Origin: Sulfurovum sp. | GTDB lineage: Bacteria > Campylobacterota > Campylobacteria > Campylobacterales > Sulfurovaceae | Assembly (NCBI GenBank): GCA_030949725.1 | Contig: JAUZSE010000001.1 | Coordinates: 24,734-88,733 of the forward strand | Reading direction: 5' to 3' | Length of the DNA stretch: 64,000 bases | Shown: piece after piece, positions 50,963 through 60,600 of the stretch | Numbering within the stretch: the first letter of the stretch is position 1 | Layout of the letters: each line of letters begins with the position of its first letter | Translations under genes and position numbers: made by a program | The notes under the pieces: generated by a model | Seen by the model: the letters and a program-made list of their open reading frames with translations, nothing else | Databases searched by the model: none | Told to the model about the DNA's origin: nothing

Positions 50963-51372
50963 GGTCAGGTAACAAACCACTAATCATCACAACGCCTAGT
51001 ATAAAGATACTCCTCATTGATGATATACCACGATTTATAGCGTCCTTACCACAAGTGTCCTACCATTTTGTATTTTTTGTTAAAGTAGATAGCGTAGTTA
51101 CCATTGATTTGTCTCATAAACAAGGAGAGGTTTTGAGAAGTGGTTTCTATGAGGAGATGATAGTGGTTGTCCATCAAGCAGTAGTCATGTATATTTACTC
51201 TATAGATATGGCAAGATTTACAAAGCATCTCTAAGAACTTATTTTTATCTTCATCACATTTATAGATATTATTTTTTGCTACACCACGATTAACAATATG
51301 ATGAAACCCATCAAGGTCAAGTCTTGGTCTTCTTGCCATGCGATACTCCTATGTTTTATGTAGTGTAACTTC
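50963..51372 (-). mobile_element. REP-associated (HUH/Y1) transposase element, decayed
   Basis: The left end has GGTCAGGTAACAAAC (50963-50977), whose exact complement ends the third miniature copy at 60446-60460. The element holds a Y1 transposase relic (51046-51339). The sequences beside both ends reappear in the three miniature copies at about 58908, 59570 and 60302, so this was the parent. Confidence 0.7.
50985..51339 (-). pseudogene. REP-associated tyrosine (Y1) transposase, nonsense and deletion
   Basis: It begins MARRPRLDLDGFHHIVNRGV and has the HUH motif in CLMDNHYHLLIETTSQNL, then MRQINGNYAIYFNKKYKMVG. At GHLW a TAA replaces the expected CAA (Gln), after which GRYKSWYIINEEYLYT continues in the same frame before deletion. 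So it carries a true nonsense change plus a missing C-terminus, unlike the homopolymer breaks elsewhere. These enzymes move REP-type hairpin sequences. Confidence 0.75.
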
Positions 51373-51882
51373 ATCTTACGTGAAGACTTTCCTCGTTTGT
51401 ATCGTTCCTAGGTAGGAACGATGAAAATTACTTGATGATAAAACTTTCAGTAAAATCTTTACCTTGATTATCTGTAAATGTTATATCTAATGTATTATCC
51501 TTTTTTACAGCATCTAATATCATTCTAAATTTTAATTTTTTTGGGAAAAAGTTATTACTATAAATATCAAATACTACTTTGTTTTTAACCTTACCTTGAA
51601 TATGGGTAATAAAATCATCTACAGACATAGGATAAAGCATAGATAAGAACATAACTGTATATTTCTTTCGTATTTTAAATTCCATATTTTCTATAATATA
51701 TTTTAAATTTTCTTTTGCTCTTAATTGTTTTTCAATCATCCTATATTCTTCTCCTGCTTCACTATTATCATAAATACACATCGGTTCATCCACACGTTGA
51801 ATATATTTATAAAACTTTCCATCTTTTGTCTCCACAATGATAATTATCTCATTATAAGACATATTTTCTTTATTTTTATAAG

Positions 51883-52537
51883 CAATTTCTGTTTCAAACT
51901 TTTTACCACTCAAACTAAAAAAAGCAATTAAACTATCTTCTCCACTGCTTTTTTGTAAAATTGAGATTGATTTCATCTTATATTTAGAACGAACCAATAT
52001 AGAAATAGGATTAATGGGTGTTCCCATATCACTTACTCTAAAACGAATCTTCTTATCACTCAAAAATTTAATATCTGAAGCATATAATTCTGATTCTATT
52101 TCTCTTATAGTAAAAGATTTCCAAGCTCCTTCTTTAAAATTTCTTTGAAAGTTATTAGATTCTAACGCTTGATATTTAATTTTTATTTCATCACTTGCAT
52201 ATTTGACTAAACCTTTATTTCTTTTTAGTACATCCGTGACAATCTTTTCATCTGCTCGTAATTCTTTAGATATATACTTTAAGAGTTCAGGTTGTTTATT
52301 TAACATATCAATAACAAACCTTTTATCTTTTAGTAAACTATATTTAATATATTCAACAGCAGTTTTATCTGAATGAACAGCTAATAATGCTATCTCTTTA
52401 TCTCCTTGTAAATCTTTATTTGCAAACTGAATTGATTTACCTAGTTTAGTCACAGCAATTTTTACTATTTCTTTATCTGATTGCAATCTCTTAGATGCAT
52501 ATTCTAATGCCATCGGATTGTTTTTTATCGCTACTAC
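51883..52537. repeat. Tandem duplication unit 1 (655 bases)
   Basis: Identical, bar isolated substitutions such as the base near 52240, to 52538-52735 plus 54234-54690. It covers the end of the DUF4116 region and start of the SoxY-like domain. Unit 2 is split by the IS5-type element. The junction at 52537/52538 follows ATTG microhomology. Confidence 0.85.
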
Positions 52538-52735
52538 CAATTTCTGTTTCAAACTTTTTACCACTCAAACTAAAAAAAGCAATTAAACTATCTTCTCCAC
52601 TGCTTTTTTGTAAAATTGAGATTGATTTCATCTTATATTTAGAACGAACCAATATAGAAATAGGATTAATGGGTGTTCCCATATCACTTACTCTAAAACG
52701 AATCTTCTTATCACTCAAAAATTTAATATCTGAAG

Positions 52736-54227
52736 AGCCACTTGCAAATTCAATCCCAGTCACCAAAATAAATCCACCTTATCGAAATTTTCAAGATTTA
52801 AAAAAAATGTGAACAACTATTTTCATCATTTTAGAAAAATATCACCCAATTCTCTAAATATGTGAATAACTATTGCGTGCTTTATGCTTTCTCATCTATA
52901 TTTTGAACTATTTATCCCTTTTTTTAGTTTATGTTACTAACTTCAAACTTTGATGAATACAAACAGATAAAACACCAAATGCTAATACGGAAGCTACTTT
53001 ATCTGCTCCTTGATAATATATTGTATTGCATCCAAAGTCATCTTTTAGATATTTATTGACTCTCTCAACCATACTTCTTTGGTTATAGTGGTGAATGTCT
53101 GATGATTGTTCCAAGTTCAACCATTTGAACTTTATTTTCTCTTCTTTGATTAGTAAGATTTTCTCTTTTAATGCTTTAGAGTTTTTGGATTAATATCTAT
53201 AATCGGTCTATGCTTAAGTTTGATTGAAAACTCTCTGATAATGTCAGCATCATATCCTGCATCTTGAAGGTCAAATAGGTAGTTTATTCTATTGCTTGTC
53301 TCTAGCATTAGAGGTAAGGCTACTGAACTATCGTGTACATTTGCACTCGAGTAGAAAGCTGTTATTGGGATATCTCCATCTACTGCTGATATATGTAGTT
53401 TACCACCTATCCAAACCTCTCTATTGCCTTTGGAGTTCTGTTTTACTCCTACACCACAGTTCGTTGATACAAGAGTAAGCATCTCTTCTACTGTTTGCAT
53501 CTCTTTTTGTTGTTCTAATATCTTAGGTTTGATTGCTTCTCTTACTTCACCTTTTTAGGTCTTCCAGGTTTGTGCTTGGGCTTCTCTTTCTCTTTTTCTA
53601 CTTTGATAGGTTTTTCTCTCAGTGAGTGCCTTTGTGGCATCTGTTGCGTTATATAGAAATATTACATCTGAGAGGTACTTCGCTACGAACTGCTCTTGAG
53701 TCTTTTGTGCTATTTGCAAATCAGTGAACTCTTTAAATACCCTAGAAAATTTAGCTTCACTTGGAATCTTATTGGAGTATTCCCAACCACATAACATTCT
53801 AAGAGTTCTATCAACACGAAGCCTATCTATTAAATCTCTTGTTGTTTGTATATTGTAAACTGACTTTGCTATAAATGCTCTTGCCATCTCTTCTCTATCT
53901 TTAGGAGTATTTGTGATAGTTACAACAGTGATATTTTGTTCTATTTCGGCGAAGTCTAATATACTAATGAGTTTTTGTTCTTTAGTACTTAGCTCTTCTA
54001 GTCTTAATTCCTCTTTGAGAGCGGGGAAGAGAGTTTTTTCTAACTTCAAAACTTTATTCCACATTTTAGATAAACTTGGTATAATATTCTTCATCAAAAA
54101 GTCCTTTTGGTTTTATTTATTTTTAGTTTTTATGATAATGAATTATACAACAAATGAAGTTATTTGGGGCTTTTTGAAACTTTAATTTAGCTTTAATTGT
54201 GGGTTTTTGGGTAATCTGCAAGTGGCT
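52736..54227 (-). mobile_element. IS5/IS1182-type insertion sequence within tandem unit 2
   Basis: 1492 bases bounded by AGCCACTTGCA and its complement, with target duplication CTGAAG (52730-52735 and 54228-54233). The uninterrupted site is seen at 52075-52080 in unit 1, which proves the insertion boundaries. Confidence 0.85.
52929..54097 (-). pseudogene. IS5/IS1182-type transposase (frameshifted)
   Basis: Three segments in different frames. The N-terminal part (54097-53555) has a DUF772-like region (LRVDRTLRMLCGWEYSNKI) and PSEAKFSRVFKEF. The middle (53500-53168) has catalytic Asp segments (LHISAVDGDIPITAFYSSAN; FDLQDAGYDADIIREF). The C-terminal part (53120-52929) has RSMVERVNKYLKDDFGCN with the catalytic Glu. 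Joins lie at short T/A runs, so the gene may be intact in reality. Confidence 0.72.
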
Positions 54228-56747
54228 CTGAAGCATATAATTCTGATTCTATTTCTCTTATAGTAAAAGATTTCCAAGCTCCTTCTTTAAAATTTCTTTG
54301 AAAGTTATTAGATTCTAACGCTTGATATTTAATTTTTATTTCATCACTTGCATATTTGACTAAACCTTTATTTCTTTTTAGTACATCCGTAACAATCTTT
54401 TCATCTGCTCGTAATTCTTTAGATATATACTTTAAGAGTTCAGGTTGTTTATTTAACATATCAATAACAAACCTTTTATCTTTTAGTAAACTATATTTAA
54501 TATATTCAACAGCAGTTTTATCTGAATGAACAGCTAATAATGCTATCTCTTTATCTCCTTGTAAATCTTTATTTGCAAACTGAATTGATTTACCTAGTTT
54601 AGTCACAGCAATTTTTACTATTTCTTTATCTGATTGCAATCTCTTAGATGCATATTCTAATGCCATCGGATTGTTTTTTATCGCTACTACTACAATCTCT
54701 TTAGTGTCTTGCAATTTTTTATCTGCATATGCCAATATTGTACCTGATGAATTTACAGCATTTAAAATAACATCTCTGTCTTTTCTATATTTTTTAGGAG
54801 TAGACATATAAGATAGTAAACTCGGATGGTTTTTAACAGCAATTAAGAATATCTCTTTATCATTTTGTAATTCACTATCAGCAAATGCTAAACTGCGTCC
54901 ATGTATTTTTACAATATTTCTAAAAATTTCTTTATCTTTTTTAAGTGACTTGCCTATATTAGTATAAAACTGTTTTGCTACCTTTGAAATCTTTAGAATG
55001 AATTTTCTGTCGTTCTTTAACGAGTTATCAGCGTACTTCAAAGAAAATCCATTTTGCTTTACAGCTTCAAATACTATCTCTTCGTCTTTTTGTAGCTTAT
55101 CACTCGCATGTTCTAAATATAAACCATTCTTTTTTACTGCTTCAAGGATTACCTCTTTGTCATTTTTAACCAATCCATGTACTTTGTCAAAATATGCATG
55201 ATATTTATTGAGACTAGCCAAAATAATGTCACGGTCAATTTTTAAATGCTCATCAATATGACGTACAATACTACCAGCATTTGCTACAGCAATTAATACT
55301 ATCTCTTTATCCTTTTTAAACTTTTCATCAAGTTCATACAGTGCATAAGGTGCTACCTTCACAAGTTCTAAAATAAATGCTTTATCCATTTGTAGTTTTT
55401 TATCAAGATAACGAAACATATAATTATTTCTTTTAATACTATCAAAAATAATTTTTTTATCTTTTTAAATATGTCATCAATATACTGAAAAGCTAATGGT
55501 GTTTGTTTTAGAGCCGTAAGTACGACCTCTTTATCTTTTTGTAAATGCTTACTTGCATACGCCAGTGCCTTACCATTTTCTTTAACAGCTTTCAAAATAA
55601 TATATTTATCATTTTGTAAACGCTTACTCGCAAACCTCAATGCTATACCATTTTCTCTAACAGATTTCAAAACAATATCTCTATCATCTTGTAAACGTTT
55701 ACTTACATTGTTTAATGCTAGACCGTATTTTATTACTACTTTAGAGACTAATTCTTTATTATCTCGTAAACGCTGACTTGCCCATTGTAATGCAAAACCC
55801 TTTTTACTCACTGCTCTTGAAACTATTTCTTCATTATCTTTTAACGATTGTTCTGCATATTTTAAAGCTCGACCTCCATCTATAAAGTGTAAGATTATAT
55901 CTCTATCTCTTTGTAAAGTTTGGCTTATATAGATAAATGTGTCACAATCAGGTGCTTGTATATTTTTTAAAATAAAGTCTTTGTCATTCCAAAGTAAACT
56001 CTTCCTATAAGCATACCTTTCTACACAAGTTCCTCAAAAGAAAAAAGAGTAAAATAGCAAATAAAAAGCCATGGAACATAGATTAAAAACCAGACAGGAA
56101 AAATTAGTAGTGGGTGAGATGAATAGTAAAGTAAATGCAAAGACAGGAATTAACCTTTTAATAAAGACAGAAGGGATGAGCCAAGTACAAGCATCGTATA
56201 GATTTTATAACAATGAGAATGTAGAGTTCACATCATTAAATAATCCAATTATTAAGCATGGATTAGAAGAGATAGAACGTCAGTGTGATGTGTATCTGTT
56301 AAATGCATACGATTGGTCACATCTGGACTATAAACATCATCATTCTAAAGAAGGAAGAGTAAACAAGAATAAGAAGAGTGGTCAACAATCAGGCTATGAC
56401 CACCAATCGTGTCTAGCCATGAGTGATAGAACAGGTGAACCAATAGCTCCATTGGCTCAAAATCTTAAAATAGATAAAAATGTACTCTCTACGTATAATG
56501 AGAATATAGATATGAACCTGACACATTTAGAAGAGTTAATCCAAAGAACAAAATGGATTCGAAATAACCTTGAGATAAAAAAAGAGATAGTAGATATTAT
56601 TGATAGAGAAGGAGATAGCGTAGCCCTTATGCGAGAGTATGAAAAAGAGAAATGGCTCTATCTTATACGGGCTAAAAGTAGTCATAAAGTTTATGTTCCA
56701 ACACTTGATAAGGACAACAAGATAAACAAACCCAAAATAAGCTAAAA

Positions 56748-57993
56748 TACTATTTATGAAAAAGTACCCAAAAGAAATAGAAGAGCAAATGCTAAATCTA
56801 TATAAAAGTTTATCAGAGAAAGACAGAAGACGCTACGCAGGAATAGAAGCAACCAAATTAAGTCATGGAGGGATAAGCTATATATGCGAAATCTTTGAAT
56901 GTGACTATAGTGGTGTGTCAAGAGGACAAAAAGAGTTAAGAACAGAATTAGATAAAGATAATAAAAGACAAAGAGAAGAGGGAGGAGGAAGAAAGTCTAT
57001 ATTGCTCACAAGAGAAGGCTTAGACGAAGCATTCCTAGAGGTTATCGCAGAGAGTACAGCAGGTTCACCGATGGATGAGACGATAAAGTGGACAAATTTA
57101 TCACGGAAAGAGCTACAAACTAGATTGTCAGAGAAAGGTTTTGTAGTTGATGTGGATATAGTGAAACAACTCTTAAAAAACATCATTTTCGTAAGCGACA
57201 AGCATTTAAAACACTTTCAGGAAAAGTAGATGTTGCAAATAGAGATGAGCAATTTAAAAATATTGAAAAACTAAAAGAAGAATATAAGAAAGAGGGGAAT
57301 CCTGTTTTGAGTATGGATGTAAAAAAAGAGTTTTTAGGAAATTTATACCGAGAAGGTAAACTGTATACTCAAGAGATAATTAAAGTTAAAGACCATGATT
57401 TTCCTTCTTACGCAGAGGGAAAAATTGTCCCCCATGGGCTGTATGATATAAACCTAAATATTGGTTATATTACCATAGGGACAAGTGCTGATACCAGTGA
57501 ATTTGCTTGTGAATCTATCAAAAATTGGTGGTTAAATTATGGATATATTGAATATCAAGGACATGATAAACTGCTACTACTGTGCGATGGTGGGGGCAGT
57601 AATAGCTCTCGTCACTATATTTTTAAAGAAGATTTACAGAAGTTATCAGAGGAATTACAAATTGAAATTCGTATTGCTCATTATCCTCCTTATACATCAA
57701 AGTATAATCCTATAGAACATCGCCTATTCCCTCATATCACAAGAGCTTTACAAGGAGTCATTTTTACAAGTGTAGAGTTAGTAAATACCCTTATTGCACA
57801 AACTAAAACGACTACAGGATTGAAAGTTTTTAGTTCTATTCTTGATAAGGTATTTCATACAAAAAGAAAATATGCAGAGGGCTTTAAAGAGAATATGAAA
57901 ATTATCTTTGATATACATTTACCACTTTGGAATTATGTTGCTATTCCTAAAAAGTACTAGTAATTTGGTTTTATTTATGTTTTAGTCCTAAGG
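56748..57993 (+). mobile_element. ISAzo13-type element nested in the IS4-like element
   Basis: The interval between the AGCTAAAA direct repeats. It encodes an ISAzo13-family transposase. I could not see convincing long terminal inverted repeats, so the exact ends rest on the direct repeat and on where the host transposase reading stops. Confidence 0.6.
56756..57960 (+). pseudogene. ISAzo13-family transposase (frameshifted)
   Basis: N-terminal frame to 57229 (KYPKEIEEQMLNLYKSLSEK; RRRYAGIEATKLSHGGISY; GGGRKSILLTREGLDEAF) and C-terminal frame to 57960 with LLLLCDGGGSNSSRHYIFKE and AHYPPYTSKYNPIEHRLFPH, the DDE catalytic segments typical of ISAzo13. The break is six A at 57175-57180; seven gives LLKKHHFRKRQAFKTLSGK, matching the family. 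Confidence 0.8.
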
Positions 57994-58907
57994 AGCTAAA
58001 ACAAGGGGAAGTGGCAGATAGTTTACCCAAAGGAGAGTTTGTCAAAAATATTGAGTATAGAGCCAAAGGAAAAAAACAAGAACAGGTTAAAATTTATGTC
58101 AATGAGATAGAGGTTGAACTAAGAAGAGATGCTACAAAAAGTCTAATTAACGAGGATGGAAAAAAAGTTATAGAGAAAACATCAGGAGAGCCTATCAAAT
58201 CTAGATTGGTTGTGGAAAGAATTATCAACAAAGAAGGTGAGATAGTTGCACAATGGATACTTTTGACCAATGTAAATAAGGATGTCTCTAGTGAAACCAT
58301 TGGAACTTGGTATTACTATCGTTGGAAGATTGAAAGTTATTTCAAACTTTTAAAAACAGCTGGATTTAATCTTGAAAAGTGGCAACAACAAGACCCTAAA
58401 GCTATCTTTAGACGATTGCTTATCTGCTCTTATGCTTGTGTCTTATTATGGAAACTGCAACAATCCAATGAGGAGAATGCAGAAACAATCAAAAAGTTTC
58501 TTGTCAAAATTTCTGGTCGATTGATGGAATGGGGCAAGGATTATACGGCTCCTGCACTCTTAGCTGGATTATGGAACTTTTTGCAAATGATGGATATTCT
58601 TACTGTTTATAATGTTGATGACCTTTTTAGCATGAAAGATGATTTATCTAAAATCATGGGTATTGACTTTGGACTTGTGTAGAAAGGTATGCCTATAAGT
58701 ATATAAAGTTCTATCATGACAACGCTTAACACCCTCTAATAGCTTACTTTTATTCTCATTTGATTTACTTATGATATCGTCTGATTTGAGAATAGACGAT
58801 AGCATAACAACTATAAAAAATACAGACACTATATATTTCATCATCTTAATACTCCTACCTAAAAATAAACACACTGAACTTTAGGTCTAAAACCTTAGAA
58901 TCAGCTA

Positions 58908-59040
58908 ACAAACCACTAATCATTATAACGCCTAAAAACATAAGAAACCAAAGCAGAGGATACATCTATATGATGAAACCCATCAAGGTCAAGTCTTGGT
59001 CTTCTTGCCATGTGCTACTCCTAATGTTTTATGTAGTTTA
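58908..59040. repeat. Miniature element R1 from the Y1 transposase
   Basis: It joins the element's left-end sequence (AACAAACCACTAATCAT) to the transposase 5' end (its start codon region) through a centre shared with R2 and R3 (TAAAAACATAAGAAACCAAA). The transposase body is missing. Its right end meets the end of the RelE-like toxin gene. Confidence 0.75.
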
Positions 59041-59289
59041 GTATTTTAGATATACTTTATCTTCTAAGAGAAAATAATAATAGACTCTATAACTGCCACT
59101 TTTACCACTATTCGTTTTTGCAAATCTGATTTTTTTTGCTCCATTTGTAGCAGATACAAGAAGACCATCATTTGGATTAAAATTTTCTATAAATTGAGCA
59201 AAATCACGGTCTAAATTGATATTTTTCTTCTTTGATATTTTGTAATCTTTTTTAAATTTATCTAAAAATGTAAACTGATATTTAGGCAT
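59038..59289 (-). CDS. RelE/YoeB-like toxin, possibly C-terminally truncated
   Basis: 83 residues, basic, KYQFTFLDKFKKDYKISKKK at the start and KKIRFAKTNSGKSGSYRVYY, the core of RelE-superfamily mRNA interferases (Arg in the active region). It ends VYLKY at the border of miniature element R1, where family members usually have another 15-20 residues; the element probably truncated it. It overlaps the antitoxin gene by eight bases, antitoxin first. Confidence 0.7.
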   Translation of the reverse strand: MPKYQFTFLDKFKKDYKISKKKNINLDRDFAQFIENFNPNDGLLVSATNGAKKIRFAKTNSGKSGSYRVYYYFLLEDKVYLKY

Positions 59290-59503
59290 TTAAAGTATCT
59301 ATCAAATCTTGTGTATCTTGATAAAAAATCAAATTATTATTTTGTATATCTTTCAAAGATTTTTGATGAAGTTTATCATCTCCAATTTCTTGTATGATAT
59401 TCATTAAGTCCATATTGACAGCTTTTTCCAAAAAGGTTTCTATGGAGTTTGGTGCTTTAAAATACTCTTCAACGAGATGATTATTAATAGAAAGTTCTAA
59501 CAT
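59282..59503 (-). CDS. Antitoxin of the RelE-like pair
   Basis: 73 residues (LELSINNHLVEEYFKAPNSI then a Leu/Asp-rich C-terminus, QDTQDLIDTLNA). Small, acidic and directly before a RelE-like toxin, with which it overlaps, so it is the antitoxin by position. It lacks a clear DNA-binding motif of a named family. Confidence 0.62.
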   Translation of the reverse strand: MLELSINNHLVEEYFKAPNSIETFLEKAVNMDLMNIIQEIGDDKLHQKSLKDIQNNNLIFYQDTQDLIDTLNA

Positions 59504-59569
59504 AGCTCATACCTTTTATTTTGATTATATCTAAATATGGTTAAATTCCCAAAACCTTAGCCTCAGCCA

Positions 59570-59703
59570 ACAAACCACTACAACGCCTAAAAACATAAGA
59601 AACCAAAGCAGAATATACATCGATATGATGAAACCCATCAAGGTCAAGTCTCGGTCTTCTTGCCATGTGATACTCCTATGTTTTGTGTAGTGTAGCGTTT
59701 TAT
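59570..59703. repeat. Miniature element R2 from the Y1 transposase
   Basis: Same arrangement as R1 and R3: left end AACAAACCACTACAACGCC, the shared centre, the transposase start region and TGATACTCCTATGTTTTG. It lies between the two toxin-antitoxin pairs. Confidence 0.75.
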
Positions 59704-59713
59704 GGCTAAAAAA

Positions 59714-59989
59714 CTAATCAAACAACTCGCTATGAGAGCCTATATCAACTAACTTCAATACCTTCTCTTCTATCATATAAACAAGTAGTAAATCAGGTTT
59801 AATATGACATTCTCTAAAGGCTTTCATATTTCCTTTGAGTTGATGGTCTTTATATTTATCAATGAGTTTAATATCACTCAAAAGATTATACATTACGTCA
59901 ATATAAGCTAAATCTTCTTCATCTGTTAATTTTAACTTTTTGTAACTTCTTTTAAACGAGTTAGTTTTAAATAAGCGATACTGTATCAA
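59714..59989 (-). CDS. YafQ-family mRNA interferase toxin
   Basis: 91 residues. The YafQ signature is clear: FKRSYKKLKL, then DHQLKGNMKAFRECHIKPDL with the His and catalytic residues, LLLVYMIEEKVLKLVDIGSH and the SELF ending. The toxin cleaves mRNA on the ribosome. Four-base overlap with its DinJ-like antitoxin indicates coupling. Confidence 0.87.
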   Translation of the reverse strand: MIQYRLFKTNSFKRSYKKLKLTDEEDLAYIDVMYNLLSDIKLIDKYKDHQLKGNMKAFRECHIKPDLLLVYMIEEKVLKLVDIGSHSELFD

Positions 59990-60243
59990 GATTTTAAATC
60001 TTTCATCATATCATCTATATTATCATGATAAGTACCCTCATTATTTTTAGCTTCATCCATTGCTAGTTTAAGTCTATCACTTGGCAGTTTTAATTCAAAT
60101 GGAATCCCCTGTTCTGCTACAACTTTTTTTAAAAAGATATTGATAGCTTGTGATGTATTTAATCCAATCTCATGAAGTATATTTTCTACTTCAATTTTAA
60201 GTGACTCATCTACTCTGGCTCGGACTGTTGCATTTAAAGACAT
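59986..60243 (-). CDS. RelB/DinJ-family antitoxin
   Basis: 85 residues. The ribbon-helix-helix N-terminus (NATVRARVDESLKIEVENIL; LNTSQAINIFLKKVVAEQ) is the DinJ/RelB type, and FELKLPSD is the usual start of the toxin-binding tail. It neutralises the YafQ toxin encoded after it and should repress the operon. Confidence 0.87.
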   Translation of the reverse strand: MSLNATVRARVDESLKIEVENILHEIGLNTSQAINIFLKKVVAEQGIPFELKLPSDRLKLAMDEAKNNEGTYHDNIDDMMKDLKS

Positions 60244-60301
60244 ATTTAGCTCCTTGCTAATAAATATTATATTGTAGCATTAATATGCTACATATTACGC
60301 A

Positions 60302-60460
60302 TCATTACAATGCCTAAAAACATAAGAAACCAAAGCAGAGGATACATCTATATGATGAAACCTATCAAGGTCAAGTCTTGGTTTTCTTGCCATATTGCTA
60401 CTCCTAATGTTTTATGTAGTTTAGTATTTTATGGCTTTATTTGTAGTTTGTTACCTGACC
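60302..60460. repeat. Miniature element R3 with intact right end
   Basis: Shared centre and transposase start region as in R1 and R2, then GTTTGTTACCTGACC (60446-60460), the exact inverted partner of the left end at 50963-50977. It marks the right edge of the 9.5-kb island. Confidence 0.75.
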
Positions 60461-60469
60461 ATAAGATTT

Positions 60470-60600
60470 TTGATGAAAAAATTATCTAGTAGTTATGTTA
60501 TACTTTCAAATTAATTTAAGGACAGTATAAATTGAAAAACAATCAAGATATGATACACGTTTATGGTGCAAGAGAAAATAATTTAAAAAATATAGATATA
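60470..60600 (+). repeat. Right copy of the TSUP-uvrA junction
   Basis: Matches 50811-50955 and contains the functional uvrA ribosome-binding site (AAGGACAG), TTG start and first 23 codons. The segment before the start is a leftover TSUP 3' end. Confidence 0.85.

Larger units (their letters stand above)
56071..58682 (+). pseudogene. IS4/Tn5-like transposase split by ISAzo13-type element
   Basis: N-terminal half 56071-56743: MEHRLKTRQEKLVVGEMNSK, QVQASYRFYNNENV (as in Tn5-type transposases) and a DDE Asp in VDIIDREGDSVAL. C-terminal half from about 58002: KQGEVADSLPKGEFVKN, then YREK in GTWYYYRWKIESYFKLLK. The 8-base repeat AGCTAAAA (56740-56747 and 57994-58001) marks the target site of the nested element; one extra A before it would restore the frame. 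Confidence 0.75.
56012..58691 (+). mobile_element. IS4/Tn5-like insertion sequence carrying a nested element
   Basis: Bounded by CATACCTTTCTACACAAG and its perfect complement, with an 8-base target duplication CCTATAAG (56004-56011 and 58692-58699). The full 2680 bases include about 1250 bases of an ISAzo13-type element inserted in the transposase gene. The duplicated site joins the signal-peptide exon-like piece and the repeats of the DUF4116 gene in frame. Confidence 0.85.
51428..58844 (-). pseudogene. Secreted DUF4116-repeat protein with SoxY/SoxZ-like C-terminus, disrupted by two IS
   Basis: Reading right to left, the pieces are 58844-58692 (signal peptide), 56003-54234 (repeats) and 52080-51428 (C-terminus), after removing two IS and one tandem duplicate. 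About 858 residues result. The start has AGGAG and a signal peptide (KYIVSVFFIVVMLSSI), so the protein is exported. It then holds some 16-18 DUF4116 repeats of about 33 residues (for example ASKRLQSDKEIVKIAVTKLG). The last 217 residues resemble SoxY (SISILQKSSGEDSLIAFFSL; IIIIVETKDGKFYKYIQRV) then SoxZ (KKDNTLDITFTDNQGKDF). One frame break (five T, 55462-55466) fits the homopolymer artefacts. The parts are clear; the SoxYZ reading is from memory of motif patterns. Confidence 0.6.

Noticed and set aside
50887..51234. A 115-residue protein starting like UvrA
   Set aside because: Only the first 23 codons are uvrA; the rest is the reverse complement of a transposase relic.
51428..55900. CRISPR-like or satellite repeats
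   Set aside because: The periodicity of about 100 bases comes from 33-residue DUF4116 protein repeats with diverged DNA; no constant repeats with unique spacers exist.
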